From Nostoc foliaceum FACHB-393 (lineage in GTDB: Bacteria > Cyanobacteriota > Cyanobacteriia > Cyanobacteriales > Nostocaceae): 64,000 nt of DNA. The DNA lies in the NCBI RefSeq assembly GCF_014698505.1, contig NZ_JACJTD010000017.1, forward strand, positions 62,001 through 126,000, read 5' to 3'. The notes beneath the pieces were generated by a model that saw only the letters and a list, made by a program, of their open reading frames with translations, was not told where the DNA came from and ran no database searches. Both the position numbers and the translations under genes were made by a program. Within the stretch, counting starts at the first letter, position 1. Each line of letters starts with the position of its first letter. Shown here piece by piece: positions 15,829 to 26,487 of the stretch.

Positions 15829-18800
15829 CTAGACGATGACGTTAGTACCAACTACTAAATTAGTAGCGGTGAAATTATTCAAAGTCGCTAAGGTATTCCA
15901 ACCATAGCCATTATCATTAGCTTCAATCTGAACTTCAGTAGAAGTACCCGATTGTACAAATCGTAGGTAGTAAACATCGATAGGACGATAGCCCAAACTC
16001 TTGAACAAGTCAGTTAGGACTAACTTATCCTGGTTTTGATTAAAATCAGTGATTGTATCACCAGTAGTACCCTTGTCGCTCAAGGCTTGGTAGATATACT
16101 GCTCATTCCCGCTACCGCCAGTGAGGATGTCATTGCCAGCACCACCAATTAGAGTATCGTTGCCGACACCACCAACGAGAATATCGTTACCTTCACCACC
16201 AACAAGAATGTCATTACCAGCACCACCAATCAGAGTATCGTTACCTTCACCACCGCGTAGCCAGTCATTGCCACTCTTGCCATCAATTTGGTCATTACCC
16301 CCTTGACCATTAATCACATCATTTGAGTTGTCAAAACCACTGATATTGTTGTTCAGGTCATTGAGGAAGGTGACTGTGTTCTTATTGAAAATAGTGCTTT
16401 GGCTGGAGTTGGCATTGAAGACATCATAGCTGTCACTAATAGTGGATTGCCCGTCAAAGAGGATATTACCCAAATCTATGTTTGCTCCAGTAGATTTACG
16501 GAGGTTTTCCAGTTTTTCTAGGGCAAAGTTTTGCAGGATTATCTCTGGGCTGTTGACCACGCTTTCAAAAGAGACTACCAAATTGCTACCATTCTGGGTG
16601 AGGAGCAGATTTCGAGCAGTTAAGCCAGCACCCTCAAATTTGAGAGTATCAACTTCGGCCATTACTGCTGCTGTCGGGTTTATTACTTTGCCCACACCAC
16701 CAAAATCGGTGATTATCTGCGTTCCCTCAAAACGAATCACAAATTGGTTTTGACCGCCACCGCCTGTCAGTATCTGGACTTCATAAGCACCAATATCAAC
16801 TGTATTATCAAGAATCCGGTCAAATCCAGCGCCACGTTGATCAGTGGTAATATTTTCTTGAGCTAGCAAGTTATTACCAGCGTTAATGGCAGGACTATCC
16901 CCACGTAAAGCATGGGTAAAGGTTGCACCGCCGTTATTTTGCAGTGGGCTGAGTTTGGGGTTAATAGGATTGGTGCTGGTGCCGACGAGGGTGCTGACGG
17001 TAAAGCCAGTGCTGCCAGTATTATCACCTATTAGGTTATTACCTTCATCGGAAAAGTTGCCGGAAACGTCAGGGTTGAAGATAAAGGGTTCAGAATACCC
17101 GTTAGGTTTCATATCAAAATTGCCTGCAATGATGGTGTTCCCAACAAGAACAGTCCCATCAGAGTCATTGAAAACGCCCCCACCGTCGCCTGTACCGCTG
17201 AAAAAGCCTTCTGCTATGTTATCTGTAATGGTGTCGTTGGTAAGGGTGAGAGTGCCGCTGTTATAAATGCCGCCGCCGTTGTAGTATGTACTATTACCAG
17301 AGACAGTGCTGTTAGTCAGGCTAAAAGTACCATTGTTGAAAACGCCGCCGCCGTCTGCCGCACTATTATCAGAGAGAGTGCTTCCCGTTATATCGGCGGT
17401 GCCTGAGTTATAAATGCCACCACCATAGGATGGGTAAGGGTCAGGCCCTCCCCGACCAAGACCGTCGGCGAACGCACTATTATTAGAGACAGTGCTGTTA
17501 GTTAAACTGAGTTTGCCTGTGTTGAATATGCCGCCACCATAGGCAGGGTAGAAACGGACGGCTGCAAAATTATTAGAGACAGTACTGTTAGTTAGGCTAA
17601 GGTTGCCTTTGTTAAAGATGCCTCCGCCTAATGATGACCCACGATTACCAGAGACAGTGGTGTTAGTTAGGCTGAGGGTGCCTTTGTTAAAGATGCCGCC
17701 TACGGTGCCAGTATTGTCAGAGACATTGCTGTTAGTCAAGCTGAGACTGGTATTGCTATTGAGCAAAATACTGCCTAAGGGATCATTAGCATTAGCAATC
17801 TTCAAGCCATCAATGCTGGCATCTGTCCCAGAACGCGATATCTCGAACACGCCCGATGAATTATTCCCACTCACAATGAGCTTATATGCCCCAGTCCCCA
17901 AAATGGTTACATCATCGGTAATGGTTAGTTTCCCAGATGTAAGGGTGATGATATCTGGGGTGGCATCGGTGAACACGCCCGCAAAGCTAATGGTATCCGC
18001 CCCAGCAGTAGCATTGGCATTGAGAATAGCCTGTCGCAATGACCCTGAGCCAGAATCACTGGTATTAGTCACCACTGTGTCAGTATTAACAGGTAACGGG
18101 GTAATGGGGGGCTGAACTTCGTAAGCACCAATATCAACAACACCGTTGAATACCCGGTCAAATCCAGCGCCGCGTTGGTCAGTCGTGACACCAGGAGGAA
18201 CTAGGGAATTATTTCCAGCATCAATAGCGGGGCTATCCGCAAGTAACGCATGTGTAAAAGTTGCACCACCGTTATTTTGCAGCAGTTCGAGTTTGGGGTC
18301 AATGGGGCTAGTACTTGTGCCGACGAGGGCGCTGGTGGTAAAATCAATGCTACCTGTATTATTGCCAATCAAATTATTGCCGGAGTCAACCAGTCCACCC
18401 CTCACATCGGGATGTATATCACCGGAGTTGGAGTTGTCGAAGTTGCCTGCAATGATGGTGTTACTAACCTGAACGTTAACAGAGGAATCAAAGTAACTAA
18501 AAACACCGCCACCATTGCCAGTACCATCACCATCTAAGTCAGCTGTGTTGTTATTAATTGTGGTGCTAATTAGGGTGAGCTTGTTGTCACTTACGTAGGC
18601 TCTGTCATTATATATGCCACCGCCATCCTCTAACGCTGTATTACCAGATATGGTGCTATTAGTTAGAATAGCTGATCCGGAACCATAATAATCATCACCT
18701 GCGTTAAAAATGCCACCACCGAAGTTTGCCGTATTCCCAGAGATACTGCTATTGGTTAGGCTGAGAGTGCCGCCTTGATTATAGATGCCACCGCCGGAGT

Positions 18801-20037
18801 TTGCCGTATTGCCAGAGACACTGCTGTTAATTAGGCTGAGAGTACCAGTGTTCCCAGGAGAACCGTCATTAAAAATGCCGCTTCCCGCAGTATTGCCATT
18901 AAAAATGCTCTTTCCCCCGGTATTGCCATAAACACTGCTGTTAGTTAGGCTGAGAGTACCACCATTATAGATACCGCCTTCCGTATTGCCAAAGACACTG
19001 GTGTTAGCAAGACTGAGAATGCCGCTGTTAGAGATGCCACTTTCTACTGTATTACCAGATACACTGGTGTTAGCTAGGCTAAGGATGGAATTTCTATTAA
19101 CCTTAATACTGCCGCTAGCGATCGCCAAACTATCAATGGTGACAATTGTCGCTAGTCCCGATATCTCGAATATTGTAGAGGCATTATTCCCACTCACTGT
19201 CAGCTGAGATGCCCCAGTCCCCAAGATGGTGATATCATCGGTAATCGTCAGTTGCCCAGAGGTGAGGGTGATAATATCTGGGGTGGCATCAGTAAACACT
19301 TCCCCAAAGGCGATCGCATCATTCCCAGCAGTAGCATTGGCTAAGTTAATTGCCTCCCGGAGTGTCGTGATGCCGTTGTTCGGATCACCATCATCTGCAT
19401 CTTTGGTATCATTGACCGTGAACGTAGCCAGTACCCCTGCGTAAGCCTGTCGCGTCGTTTCTGCAAATGCTAAACTCACTTCCATCTCAGTGGTGCGCAC
19501 TTCTAACTCCCAGTTGCCGCCTAATGCTGCATTGCCAATTGGCTGACGGGAAGCGGCAATATTTGCTCCGGTGAGTTGGTGCAGTTTGTGTACAAATTCT
19601 TCCCCCGCATCACCCAAAGCTACATTGCAACCATAGATGAGTAAGTTCCAGGGGTTATCGCTTTTGGCAGAGGCTGAAAATATCTTCTGCCATTTTTGGA
19701 GTTGCTGGCTGTATTTGTCGAGGGTATTGAGTCCTAAATGGGTGTTGCCCAATTGTAAGCAACCTGGGGCACCGTGGCACACAATATGAACATTAGTCAA
19801 ATCCGTGCGATGTTTAGCGACAAGCTGCTGCGCGTCTACGCAACTCTCCAGAATTGCTGTAATTTGTTCAACTCCGTTCTGTGTTGAATCAAGTACGAAC
19901 AATTGGGTATTATCAAGCACGCCATTGACTAGAACGCTATAGTCTTCAACCCCCATGTCGATAAAGACTAAATTACGGACATAGGAAGTGGAAGTTGCGA
20001 GATTTACTTGGAAGTGTGAGGTATGTAGTGTTGCCAT
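15829..20037 (-). CDS. Giant DUF4347 / beta-helix / RTX surface protein
   Basis: 1402 residues. About 20-205 is a DUF4347 domain (LFVLDSTQNGVEQITAIL, HIVCHGAPGCLQLG, LLIYGCNVALGDAGEEFV), often found at the front of huge cyanobacterial secreted proteins. Next come two homologous right-handed beta-helix modules, each opened by a CSLREA-like segment (GITTLREAINLANATAG; SGSLRQAILNANATAG), filled with SLTNSSVSGNT-type rungs and closed by AIDAGNN/AINAGNN and a DIGAYEVQ motif. Near the C terminus are about eight RTX nonapeptides (GGAGNDILVGGEGND style), which bind calcium. RTX repeats and lack of a signal peptide suggest type I secretion. Probably an adhesin or surface protein. GC and wording are regular, with no frameshift. 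Confidence 0.88.
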   Translation of the reverse strand: MATLHTSHFQVNLATSTSYVRNLVFIDMGVEDYSVLVNGVLDNTQLFVLDSTQNGVEQITAILESCVDAQQLVAKHRTDLTNVHIVCHGAPGCLQLGNTHLGLNTLDKYSQQLQKWQKIFSASAKSDNPWNLLIYGCNVALGDAGEEFVHKLHQLTGANIAASRQPIGNAALGGNWELEVRTTEMEVSLAFAETTRQAYAGVLATFTVNDTKDADDGDPNNGITTLREAINLANATAGNDAIAFGEVFTDATPDIITLTSGQLTITDDITILGTGASQLTVSGNNASTIFEISGLATIVTIDSLAIASGSIKVNRNSILSLANTSVSGNTVESGISNSGILSLANTSVFGNTEGGIYNGGTLSLTNSSVYGNTGGKSIFNGNTAGSGIFNDGSPGNTGTLSLINSSVSGNTANSGGGIYNQGGTLSLTNSSISGNTANFGGGIFNAGDDYYGSGSAILTNSTISGNTALEDGGGIYNDRAYVSDNKLTLISTTINNNTADLDGDGTGNGGGVFSYFDSSVNVQVSNTIIAGNFDNSNSGDIHPDVRGGLVDSGNNLIGNNTGSIDFTTSALVGTSTSPIDPKLELLQNNGGATFTHALLADSPAIDAGNNSLVPPGVTTDQRGAGFDRVFNGVVDIGAYEVQPPITPLPVNTDTVVTNTSDSGSGSLRQAILNANATAGADTISFAGVFTDATPDIITLTSGKLTITDDVTILGTGAYKLIVSGNNSSGVFEISRSGTDASIDGLKIANANDPLGSILLNSNTSLSLTNSNVSDNTGTVGGIFNKGTLSLTNTTVSGNRGSSLGGGIFNKGNLSLTNSTVSNNFAAVRFYPAYGGGIFNTGKLSLTNSTVSNNSAFADGLGRGGPDPYPSYGGGIYNSGTADITGSTLSDNSAADGGGVFNNGTFSLTNSTVSGNSTYYNGGGIYNSGTLTLTNDTITDNIAEGFFSGTGDGGGVFNDSDGTVLVGNTIIAGNFDMKPNGYSEPFIFNPDVSGNFSDEGNNLIGDNTGSTGFTVSTLVGTSTNPINPKLSPLQNNGGATFTHALRGDSPAINAGNNLLAQENITTDQRGAGFDRILDNTVDIGAYEVQILTGGGGQNQFVIRFEGTQIITDFGGVGKVINPTAAVMAEVDTLKFEGAGLTARNLLLTQNGSNLVVSFESVVNSPEIILQNFALEKLENLRKSTGANIDLGNILFDGQSTISDSYDVFNANSSQSTIFNKNTVTFLNDLNNNISGFDNSNDVINGQGGNDQIDGKSGNDWLRGGEGNDTLIGGAGNDILVGGEGNDILVGGVGNDTLIGGAGNDILTGGSGNEQYIYQALSDKGTTGDTITDFNQNQDKLVLTDLFKSLGYRPIDVYYLRFVQSGTSTEVQIEANDNGYGWNTLATLNNFTATNLVVGTNVIV

Positions 20038-20543
20038 TTCTTTACTTCGAGCTAAGGTAATGAGGGAATCTCAAACCGACTTCAGCCGCTTAATTACAGG
20101 ATTTTCACACAACTACCGATAGCTAAAAATACTATATATATTTACTAATTATTTTCCCTTTCGTTGCTATCATCTAGCAAGTTGACGCTTTTGTAAAGCA
20201 ATAAAAGTATGTAATTTTACAGTGTTCTCAAACTCACATATAGAATGAGTATTAAAGGTTTTATGCTGATTCAACCTCAAAAACTCAATTCTTCGCCTAT
20301 AAACTTGGTTTATCAAGTTTTGTTGAGAATCGCGCCAGATATTCAATTGATGAATTTGGATTTTAATATATAGCTTTTATGAAAATTACTTTTAGAAATT
20401 GACAAATTTATTACAAAATATTGAATAATATATACATTTCAATATTCAAACAAAAAACTATTGTCACGTTTTCGCAGACATTGACATTAATTTTTTAATA
20501 GTGCTAATCATGCAGAATATAAAAAAATTTTACAAGTAATAGT
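20038..20543. other. AT-rich divergent intergenic region
   Basis: 506 bases between the leftward giant surface-protein gene and the rightward WD40 gene. It is strongly AT-rich, has no open frame of note, and must hold both promoters. I could not assign promoter boxes with confidence. Confidence 0.5.
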
Positions 20544-22778
20544 ATGGAAAAAAGTGTTATTAATGCCAGCCTTTCTACTCAAAACTTAACTTTTCGTCCA
20601 GGTGATACACCTGTCTCCTTTGAAGTAACTGTCAATAATGACAGCGATCGCTTTGTCAATTTTCAGATAGAAATTGCCGCAGCAGGAGAAACTCGGAACA
20701 CAGGATATCGTTGGTATCGACTCGAACCAGAGGTGGCAGCAGCTAAACCACCGGGTAGTAGTACCATATTTCAAGTCTTTATATTCAATACACCCATTCC
20801 GGGATTTGTCGGTACTGTCAACCTGATGGTAAAGATTTTTTCACCGCAATTAGCACAACAGTGCAGACTTGTGCTACGCCTAAAAATCGAGCGAGACAAC
20901 AGACCAACGCATTTAAATGTAGAATTGCCTGTACGAGAGTTCCAAGTTTATCCCCGTAATTCTGTAGATATACCAGTACGGGTGCGGAATTTGGGACAAC
21001 AACCAACTGATGTGGTATTACGTTTTACAGGCGTTGATCCGTCTTGGCTGACTGGTAGTGCAGAACGCCGATTATCTTTAGATCCAGGTGGTTTAGCAGA
21101 AGCCACATTCCAATGCCAACCGCCTTCTGTAGTGCAAGCACCCAGTCAAAATTACCCTTTTACTATTGAAGCTGTTAGCAATAATGGTTATCCAACTAAT
21201 GCTGAAGGCAACATTGAAGTTTTGCCAGTGGGTTTTGTAGATTTTACCACCACACAAAAAAACCTCAAAATTCCTAGTAAATCGGCATGGTTGCCTGACT
21301 GGAAATCTGATACAGCTTCCTTTGAATTACTATTTAAAAACGCTAGCAACCTCAACCAGCAAATTAATGTGCAGGTGCAGGGTAGAGACTGGCGAAAATG
21401 TAGTTTCAAAAAGCTTCCTGAAATTGCTAATCTCCATCTAGGAGAGACAAGTAAAGTTATACTTGATGTTAAAGCAAAACGTCCTTGGGTAGGAATCGGC
21501 AAAACTCTATTATTAGAGGCCAAATCGGAATTATCCGACCAACGTTTAGGGAGTACAGACCCCGCCACGCAGACATTAGAAGTGGAGACTCTGCCAATTA
21601 TACCTTTATGGCTACAGTTGGCTGCGATCGCACTTTTAGCAGCACTCTTAGCATTAATACTACAACCAAGAGGTGTAATGCATACACGTTCTGTCAACTC
21701 AGTACGTTTTAGTGGCATTGGTTTATCTGTGGTCAGTGGCTCAGATGATTGCACCTTAAGACTTTGGAGAATCGGTGCTGATAGCTTAAACCCCGACGAT
21801 ACAGTAAGATATGCTGGGCAGCCTGTTGCATGTGATAAACCGCAACAGCCTAAGGGTTTGATGGCAATTACCGATGATGCAGTACAAGTTTTACGCTTCA
21901 TGCCGTTACAAAATGATCGTGCTGCTGTTGGTTTAGATAATGGGGTAATTGAACTAAGAGATATCCCTTCAGGTACAAAGATTAGCCAACTTCAAGACCT
22001 TAAAGATCCAAAAGCAAAAGGTGATCGCATTTTTGACCTAGCTTTCACCTCAAACTCACTTAACTTATTCAGCGGTTATGGCAGTGGTAAAGTTAGAGTG
22101 TGGTCAAGACCAGCCCCTAACAGCGATTTTCTGCCAGAACCGCAAGTTATCGATGTCCAAAGTACCTTGAAACTATCAGGTTTCCAAGTCCGGGCATTAA
22201 ATCTCAGTCCAGATGCAAAAACTCTAGTAATTTCAGGAAATTTTAAGCGTTTCATCTTGTGGCAGTGGAATCCAACTCAGTCTGATAAACAATTCCCAGG
22301 TTTATCAGTGCAAAATCTAGAAAAACTAGACGAAAGAGTTGGGCGTGAAGACTATATTTGGGGATTGGCTTTTGTTCCTAACTCAGCAGAAAAAATTCTC
22401 GCAACCTCCGATTCTGCGGGATTCATTACGATTTGGAATTTGAATCAGTGCCAAACTCTCAAAAATCCGAATCCGCAGGAAAAAGTAAATGAACTCAATT
22501 GTTCACCACTAGACCGCTGGTCAGCATCAAAAACATCTGTGCGTAGTCTGGCATTTAGTGATGATGGTAACCTCTTAGTAAGTGGTGGCGATGATGGACG
22601 AGTAATGGTTTGGTACTTAACCCCCGAACATAAACTCGACAAAACAAAGGCAGCGGAAGGTAAAACAATTTACCAAAGCTCTAAAAAAATCAATAGTATC
22701 GACTTGAAAACTAATCAAGGAACCATGATTGTGAGTGGAAGTGAAGATTTTCAAGTCAAACTACACCGCATCAAATAA
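20544..22778 (+). CDS. Membrane-anchored Ig-like/WD40 protein
   Basis: 744 residues. Residues 1-350 are beta-rich and look like two or three Ig-like/NEW3-type domains (SFEVTVNNDSDRFVNFQIEI; VDIPVRVRNLGQQPTDVVL). One transmembrane span lies at about 353-374 (LWLQLAAIALLAALLALIL). After it comes a WD40 propeller of irregular repeats: VNSVRFSGIGLSVVSGSDD, VRSLAFSDDGNLLVSGGDD and the last repeat ending SGSEDFQVKLHRI. No signal peptide is seen, so which half is cytoplasmic is unclear. The next gene starts 13 bases later with its own ribosome binding site and has the same N-terminal plan. Probably a two-gene operon; function unknown. Confidence 0.8.
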   Translation: MEKSVINASLSTQNLTFRPGDTPVSFEVTVNNDSDRFVNFQIEIAAAGETRNTGYRWYRLEPEVAAAKPPGSSTIFQVFIFNTPIPGFVGTVNLMVKIFSPQLAQQCRLVLRLKIERDNRPTHLNVELPVREFQVYPRNSVDIPVRVRNLGQQPTDVVLRFTGVDPSWLTGSAERRLSLDPGGLAEATFQCQPPSVVQAPSQNYPFTIEAVSNNGYPTNAEGNIEVLPVGFVDFTTTQKNLKIPSKSAWLPDWKSDTASFELLFKNASNLNQQINVQVQGRDWRKCSFKKLPEIANLHLGETSKVILDVKAKRPWVGIGKTLLLEAKSELSDQRLGSTDPATQTLEVETLPIIPLWLQLAAIALLAALLALILQPRGVMHTRSVNSVRFSGIGLSVVSGSDDCTLRLWRIGADSLNPDDTVRYAGQPVACDKPQQPKGLMAITDDAVQVLRFMPLQNDRAAVGLDNGVIELRDIPSGTKISQLQDLKDPKAKGDRIFDLAFTSNSLNLFSGYGSGKVRVWSRPAPNSDFLPEPQVIDVQSTLKLSGFQVRALNLSPDAKTLVISGNFKRFILWQWNPTQSDKQFPGLSVQNLEKLDERVGREDYIWGLAFVPNSAEKILATSDSAGFITIWNLNQCQTLKNPNPQEKVNELNCSPLDRWSASKTSVRSLAFSDDGNLLVSGGDDGRVMVWYLTPEHKLDKTKAAEGKTIYQSSKKINSIDLKTNQGTMIVSGSEDFQVKLHRIK

Positions 22779-22791
22779 GGGAGTTGATAAG

Positions 22792-25101
22792 ATGCAAGCT
22801 AAATTCAATCCACTACAAGTTATTATCAACCCACCTGGAATTCAATTTGGAATGCCAGGAGATACCATTGAAATCTATGTTGTTGTGATTAATCAGGGAG
22901 ACCAGAGTGCAGTTATTGACTTATATTTTGTTTTTGACGAAGTATTTCAAAATTTAACTGGTTGGTCTAGTTCTCCTAGAGAAAGTTTAGCATTAGCTCC
23001 CCAACAGAATAGCGACGAAGTAAGATTTGAGTTTCAAATCGCCACAAATGCTCTCCCAGGAACATATGACTATACACTAGTCGTAGATTCCCCTCTACAT
23101 TATCCACAAGATACTCCCATAACCTTCCCAAATCAAATTAAGGTTCTGCTAACAGAACAGACTGCAATTCGGGTGAATGACCCGACATTTTCCATTAGAC
23201 CGAACACAAACCCCAACAAGCCACTAATTTTCAATCCTGGTGAACCTCTGCAAGTGGAGGTAATAGTTGACAATCGTTCTTATCTCGTAGATAGGTTCCG
23301 CTTGAGTTGCCCAGATTTAGACGATGACTGGTTTACAATTAATTATCCGGCAACTGGATACGAGGGGACAGGGTTGGTATCTGATGTTACTGCACTAGAA
23401 CTCAACCCTGGTACTCAAGGTCAAATATTATTGAAATTTCACCCACCAGGAGATACCCTTGCGGGAAGCTATTCTCCAACAATCCGCTTGTATTCGGAAA
23501 ACTCTCCAGACTTAGTACTGCTGGATTTGGTGTATATCCAAATTCCGACAAATTATCGTCTAGATATAGAACTTCATACCATCTTGGGACAAGTGAGCCG
23601 TAGTCTTGGAAAGTATGAATTATCACTATCTAACCAGGGAAATATTGTCCGTGAACTGATATTAAGCTTAAAAAGTCGAGACGAAGAAGAACTATATAGT
23701 TATAAATTTGATCCTACTGAAGTAAGATTATTACCTAATAGAAGTGCTGTGGCCAATTTGACGGTTAAACCCAGACCTTGGTGGCGACGACCGTGGTTTG
23801 GTGCAGGCCTAGTGGTCAACTTTCAACTCGACATCAAAGACCCACAAAATTTACCTTTACCTAACACATTGCCTCAGGGAACTTTGGTATGGAAACCCCG
23901 TCCTTGGTGGCAATTTATTCTATTAATTTTGGCAGTTTTGGCGTTACTAGGAGGGATAGGATTCATCATTTGGCGAATTTTAAACCCCGATCCTTTGAGA
24001 TTAGAAAATTTTAGTGCCAATAACCCTCGAATTACCGAAGAGGAGGATGAGGTAGCTCTGAAGTGGGACATTCACAATTATCAACAATTGCAAAAATTGG
24101 TTCTGACGGCTAAAGGTTCGCAACCTATTCAGCCTATTACCTATGACTTTAGCAATGGCATTCCTGAAACACTGGGTAAAGGAAGTGCTAATGAAATACC
24201 TCCTTGTCAGGTACAAGAGAAACAAGAGCTAATTTGTAGCAATGTTAAAACTGGAGTAAAAACAAAAGGGAATTATACTTTTGAGTTACAAGCCTTTTAT
24301 CGTAATGGTATACAACTATTTTCTCCCAAAAACCAAGTAGCAACCCAAACAACCCAAGTAGAAATAGCTGAAAAACAAATTGCTGAAGTACTTAGTTTCC
24401 AAGCAGATAAACCACAGTATACAAAAGGTCAAAATATTCTTTTAAGTTGGACAATTGCCCGGCCGCTATTGCTGGCGCAAGTTCAAATTGCTGGTAGTGC
24501 AGATGATGGAACATCATATGGTGAACCAATTACTTATAAATTTAATCAAGGTAATCTTGCCGACCCTAAACTTCAAAAGCTATGTACACAACAAAATCAA
24601 CAACTGCGATGTACAAATATTCCTCTACCAGCATATAAAGCGGGAAACTTCGCATTTGAAATCAAAGCTTTTCCTAATAACGGGAGTGAGAAAATTAGTT
24701 CTAAAAAGACTGAATCAAAAATTGGAATATTACCGAAACCATTTAAGATTGTCTCTTTTAGAATCAACGGTAGTGAGCAACCAAATCTAGTTCTTAACGA
24801 AGGAGAATCTGCTACTCTGAGTTGGAGAGTAGAGGGAGAAAATATTCAGGTCAAACTTCTGCCATACGGCAATGATGTTAAACCAGTTGACTCAATAAAG
24901 CTTCCAGTAAATCAAGCCTTCCCGTCTCAAATCGGACTACTAGTGAATGATATATCTGGTAAGCAACAACCCCAGCAAAGAGGATTTGCAATCACAGTGC
25001 TCAAAAAAGTAGAGCCTACTCCTATACCTAGCATTAACCCAATGGTGCCTACTCTGCCACCTAGCAATAGTTCATTTAAAACTCCTTTACCCCTGAGGTA
25101 A
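22792..25101 (+). CDS. Membrane-anchored Ig-like repeat protein
   Basis: 769 residues from the ATG with AAGGGAG upstream; the frame is open further left inside the previous gene, but that is not the start. Residues 1-365 contain Ig-like beta domains (QFGMPGDTIEIYVVVINQGD; IFNPGEPLQVEVIVDNRSY). Two PRPWW motifs frame the region before a single span at about 374-395 (FILLILAVLALLGGIGFII). The part after the span has three similar beta modules, each starting with a phrase such as ITEEEDEVALKWDI, YTKGQNILLSWTI or LNEGESATLSWRV, and ends in a Pro/Ser-rich tail. No catalytic domain. Co-transcribed with the WD40 partner and likely to act with it; function unknown. Confidence 0.8.
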   Translation: MQAKFNPLQVIINPPGIQFGMPGDTIEIYVVVINQGDQSAVIDLYFVFDEVFQNLTGWSSSPRESLALAPQQNSDEVRFEFQIATNALPGTYDYTLVVDSPLHYPQDTPITFPNQIKVLLTEQTAIRVNDPTFSIRPNTNPNKPLIFNPGEPLQVEVIVDNRSYLVDRFRLSCPDLDDDWFTINYPATGYEGTGLVSDVTALELNPGTQGQILLKFHPPGDTLAGSYSPTIRLYSENSPDLVLLDLVYIQIPTNYRLDIELHTILGQVSRSLGKYELSLSNQGNIVRELILSLKSRDEEELYSYKFDPTEVRLLPNRSAVANLTVKPRPWWRRPWFGAGLVVNFQLDIKDPQNLPLPNTLPQGTLVWKPRPWWQFILLILAVLALLGGIGFIIWRILNPDPLRLENFSANNPRITEEEDEVALKWDIHNYQQLQKLVLTAKGSQPIQPITYDFSNGIPETLGKGSANEIPPCQVQEKQELICSNVKTGVKTKGNYTFELQAFYRNGIQLFSPKNQVATQTTQVEIAEKQIAEVLSFQADKPQYTKGQNILLSWTIARPLLLAQVQIAGSADDGTSYGEPITYKFNQGNLADPKLQKLCTQQNQQLRCTNIPLPAYKAGNFAFEIKAFPNNGSEKISSKKTESKIGILPKPFKIVSFRINGSEQPNLVLNEGESATLSWRVEGENIQVKLLPYGNDVKPVDSIKLPVNQAFPSQIGLLVNDISGKQQPQQRGFAITVLKKVEPTPIPSINPMVPTLPPSNSSFKTPLPLR

Positions 25102-25284
25102 CTTTTTGGGCGATGTAAAATGCAGAGATTAAAGTTGAAGACTGCTTCTAAAATCATCTTGTAAGCTTCTGCTACCGGAGAATACGAATTTTGCGGTGTT
25201 CGAAGTCTCTGCTGGAGTAGCTAATTATTGCTTGTTTTAGGTCTTTCATAATCTATTTAATTCCTGCAAAAAGCTTTTGCTAAC

Positions 25285-26487
25285 TCAATTCCTATTTTTC
25301 TGAAAAGCTCGGCGTCTGCGCCCATTTTCAAACAGGGGTTTTCGCAACGGTACTATCTCCGCTTCGCTACTTTCGCGTGCTACCCGAATCAACAACCCAG
25401 CAGCTATCAAGCTGGCAATCATGGAATTACCACCATAACTAAACATGGGCAAAGGTAAGCCAGTAGTCGGTAGAGAACCTGTAGCAACACCTACATGGAG
25501 CAATGATTGTCCTACCATCAAAATAGTCACACCGATCGCTACCAATCGATGTACTGTATTTTTAGCCTTCAGCGCCACAATTAATCCGAGAGTGGCGAAT
25601 GTAGCTAAAAGTGCCAACAACACCATACTGCCGATAAAGCCAAACTCTTCAGCGAACACCGCAAAAATAAAATCTGTATCCTGAATTGGTAAATAAAATA
25701 GTTTTTGTTGAGAAAGCCCAAATCCAGAACCCCAAGTTCTACCAGAACCCACCGCTAGTAGACTTTGCACCAACTGGTAGCCATCTCCTGTAGCATCCGC
25801 CCACGGATTGAGGAATGACATCACCCGTTTACGTTGATACTCTTTAATACTAATACTTAGTATTGCCAGCATCACTCCACCAATTGCTGTTCCTCCCAGA
25901 TACTTGTAAGGTAATCCAGCTGCTAGAGCAATTAGCCAAATAGTCATACCGCAAAGTGCTGTTGTACTCAAGTTAGGCTGGGCAATAATTCCTAAAAGTA
26001 CTAAACCGAAAATACCCAACCAAGCCAAGCGAACCCGCCAACTGATTCGTTCCCACTGACCAAAAAGCCGCGCACTTTGCAGCACCAAAAAGGGTTTAAT
26101 TAATTCTGAAGGTTGAATCGGAATTGGTCCAATTGCTATCCAACGTGCTGCGTCAAAAGCCTTCTTTCCCAATCCTGGGATCAGCGTAATGAAAATTAAC
26201 GTCAAAAACAATAATAAAAACCAATGAGATAGTCTCAAAATTTTCTGCAATGGCAAATTAACAATAATATTGAATCCGATTAAGGAAACTAAGACCCAAA
26301 GCAGTTGACGCTTAAAGTAGTACAACCCATCATCATGACGGGAGTCAGCAACGGGATAGGATGCTGAAAATAGCATGATCAAGCCGACAAACAGCCAAAT
26401 CAACGTTAACCAGCGCAACAACCGCGCTTCTAAGGCCCAGTTGGAGACTGAACTATCAAAAATTGGAATCAGGCGGCGTAGATTCAC
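25285..26487 (-). CDS. ftsW: SEDS family peptidoglycan glycosyltransferase FtsW
   Basis: 400 residues, about ten membrane spans. SEDS motifs are present: KKAFDAARWIAIGPIPIQPSE near residue 120-140, then the C-terminal block DTDFIFAVFAEEFGFIGS and PTTGLPLPMFSYGGNSM. The last is the FtsW/RodA signature. FtsW polymerises septal glycan with a class B PBP. Choice of FtsW over RodA rests on overall wording and is slightly less certain. Transcribed leftward as a single gene. Confidence 0.9.
   Translation of the reverse strand: MNLRRLIPIFDSSVSNWALEARLLRWLTLIWLFVGLIMLFSASYPVADSRHDDGLYYFKRQLLWVLVSLIGFNIIVNLPLQKILRLSHWFLLLFLTLIFITLIPGLGKKAFDAARWIAIGPIPIQPSELIKPFLVLQSARLFGQWERISWRVRLAWLGIFGLVLLGIIAQPNLSTTALCGMTIWLIALAAGLPYKYLGGTAIGGVMLAILSISIKEYQRKRVMSFLNPWADATGDGYQLVQSLLAVGSGRTWGSGFGLSQQKLFYLPIQDTDFIFAVFAEEFGFIGSMVLLALLATFATLGLIVALKAKNTVHRLVAIGVTILMVGQSLLHVGVATGSLPTTGLPLPMFSYGGNSMIASLIAAGLLIRVARESSEAEIVPLRKPLFENGRRRRAFQKNRN

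Noticed and set aside
16121..19444. Several long plus-strand frames opposite the giant surface protein
   Set aside because: They are antisense shadows of the repeated beta-helix and RTX codons, with Pro/Leu/Ser-rich repetitive translations.
15829..20037. CHAT/caspase-like protease in the N-terminal domain of the giant protein
   Set aside because: VCHGAPG and YGCNVALG superficially recall caspase-type His and Cys motifs, but the wording is that of DUF4347; no protease claim is justified.
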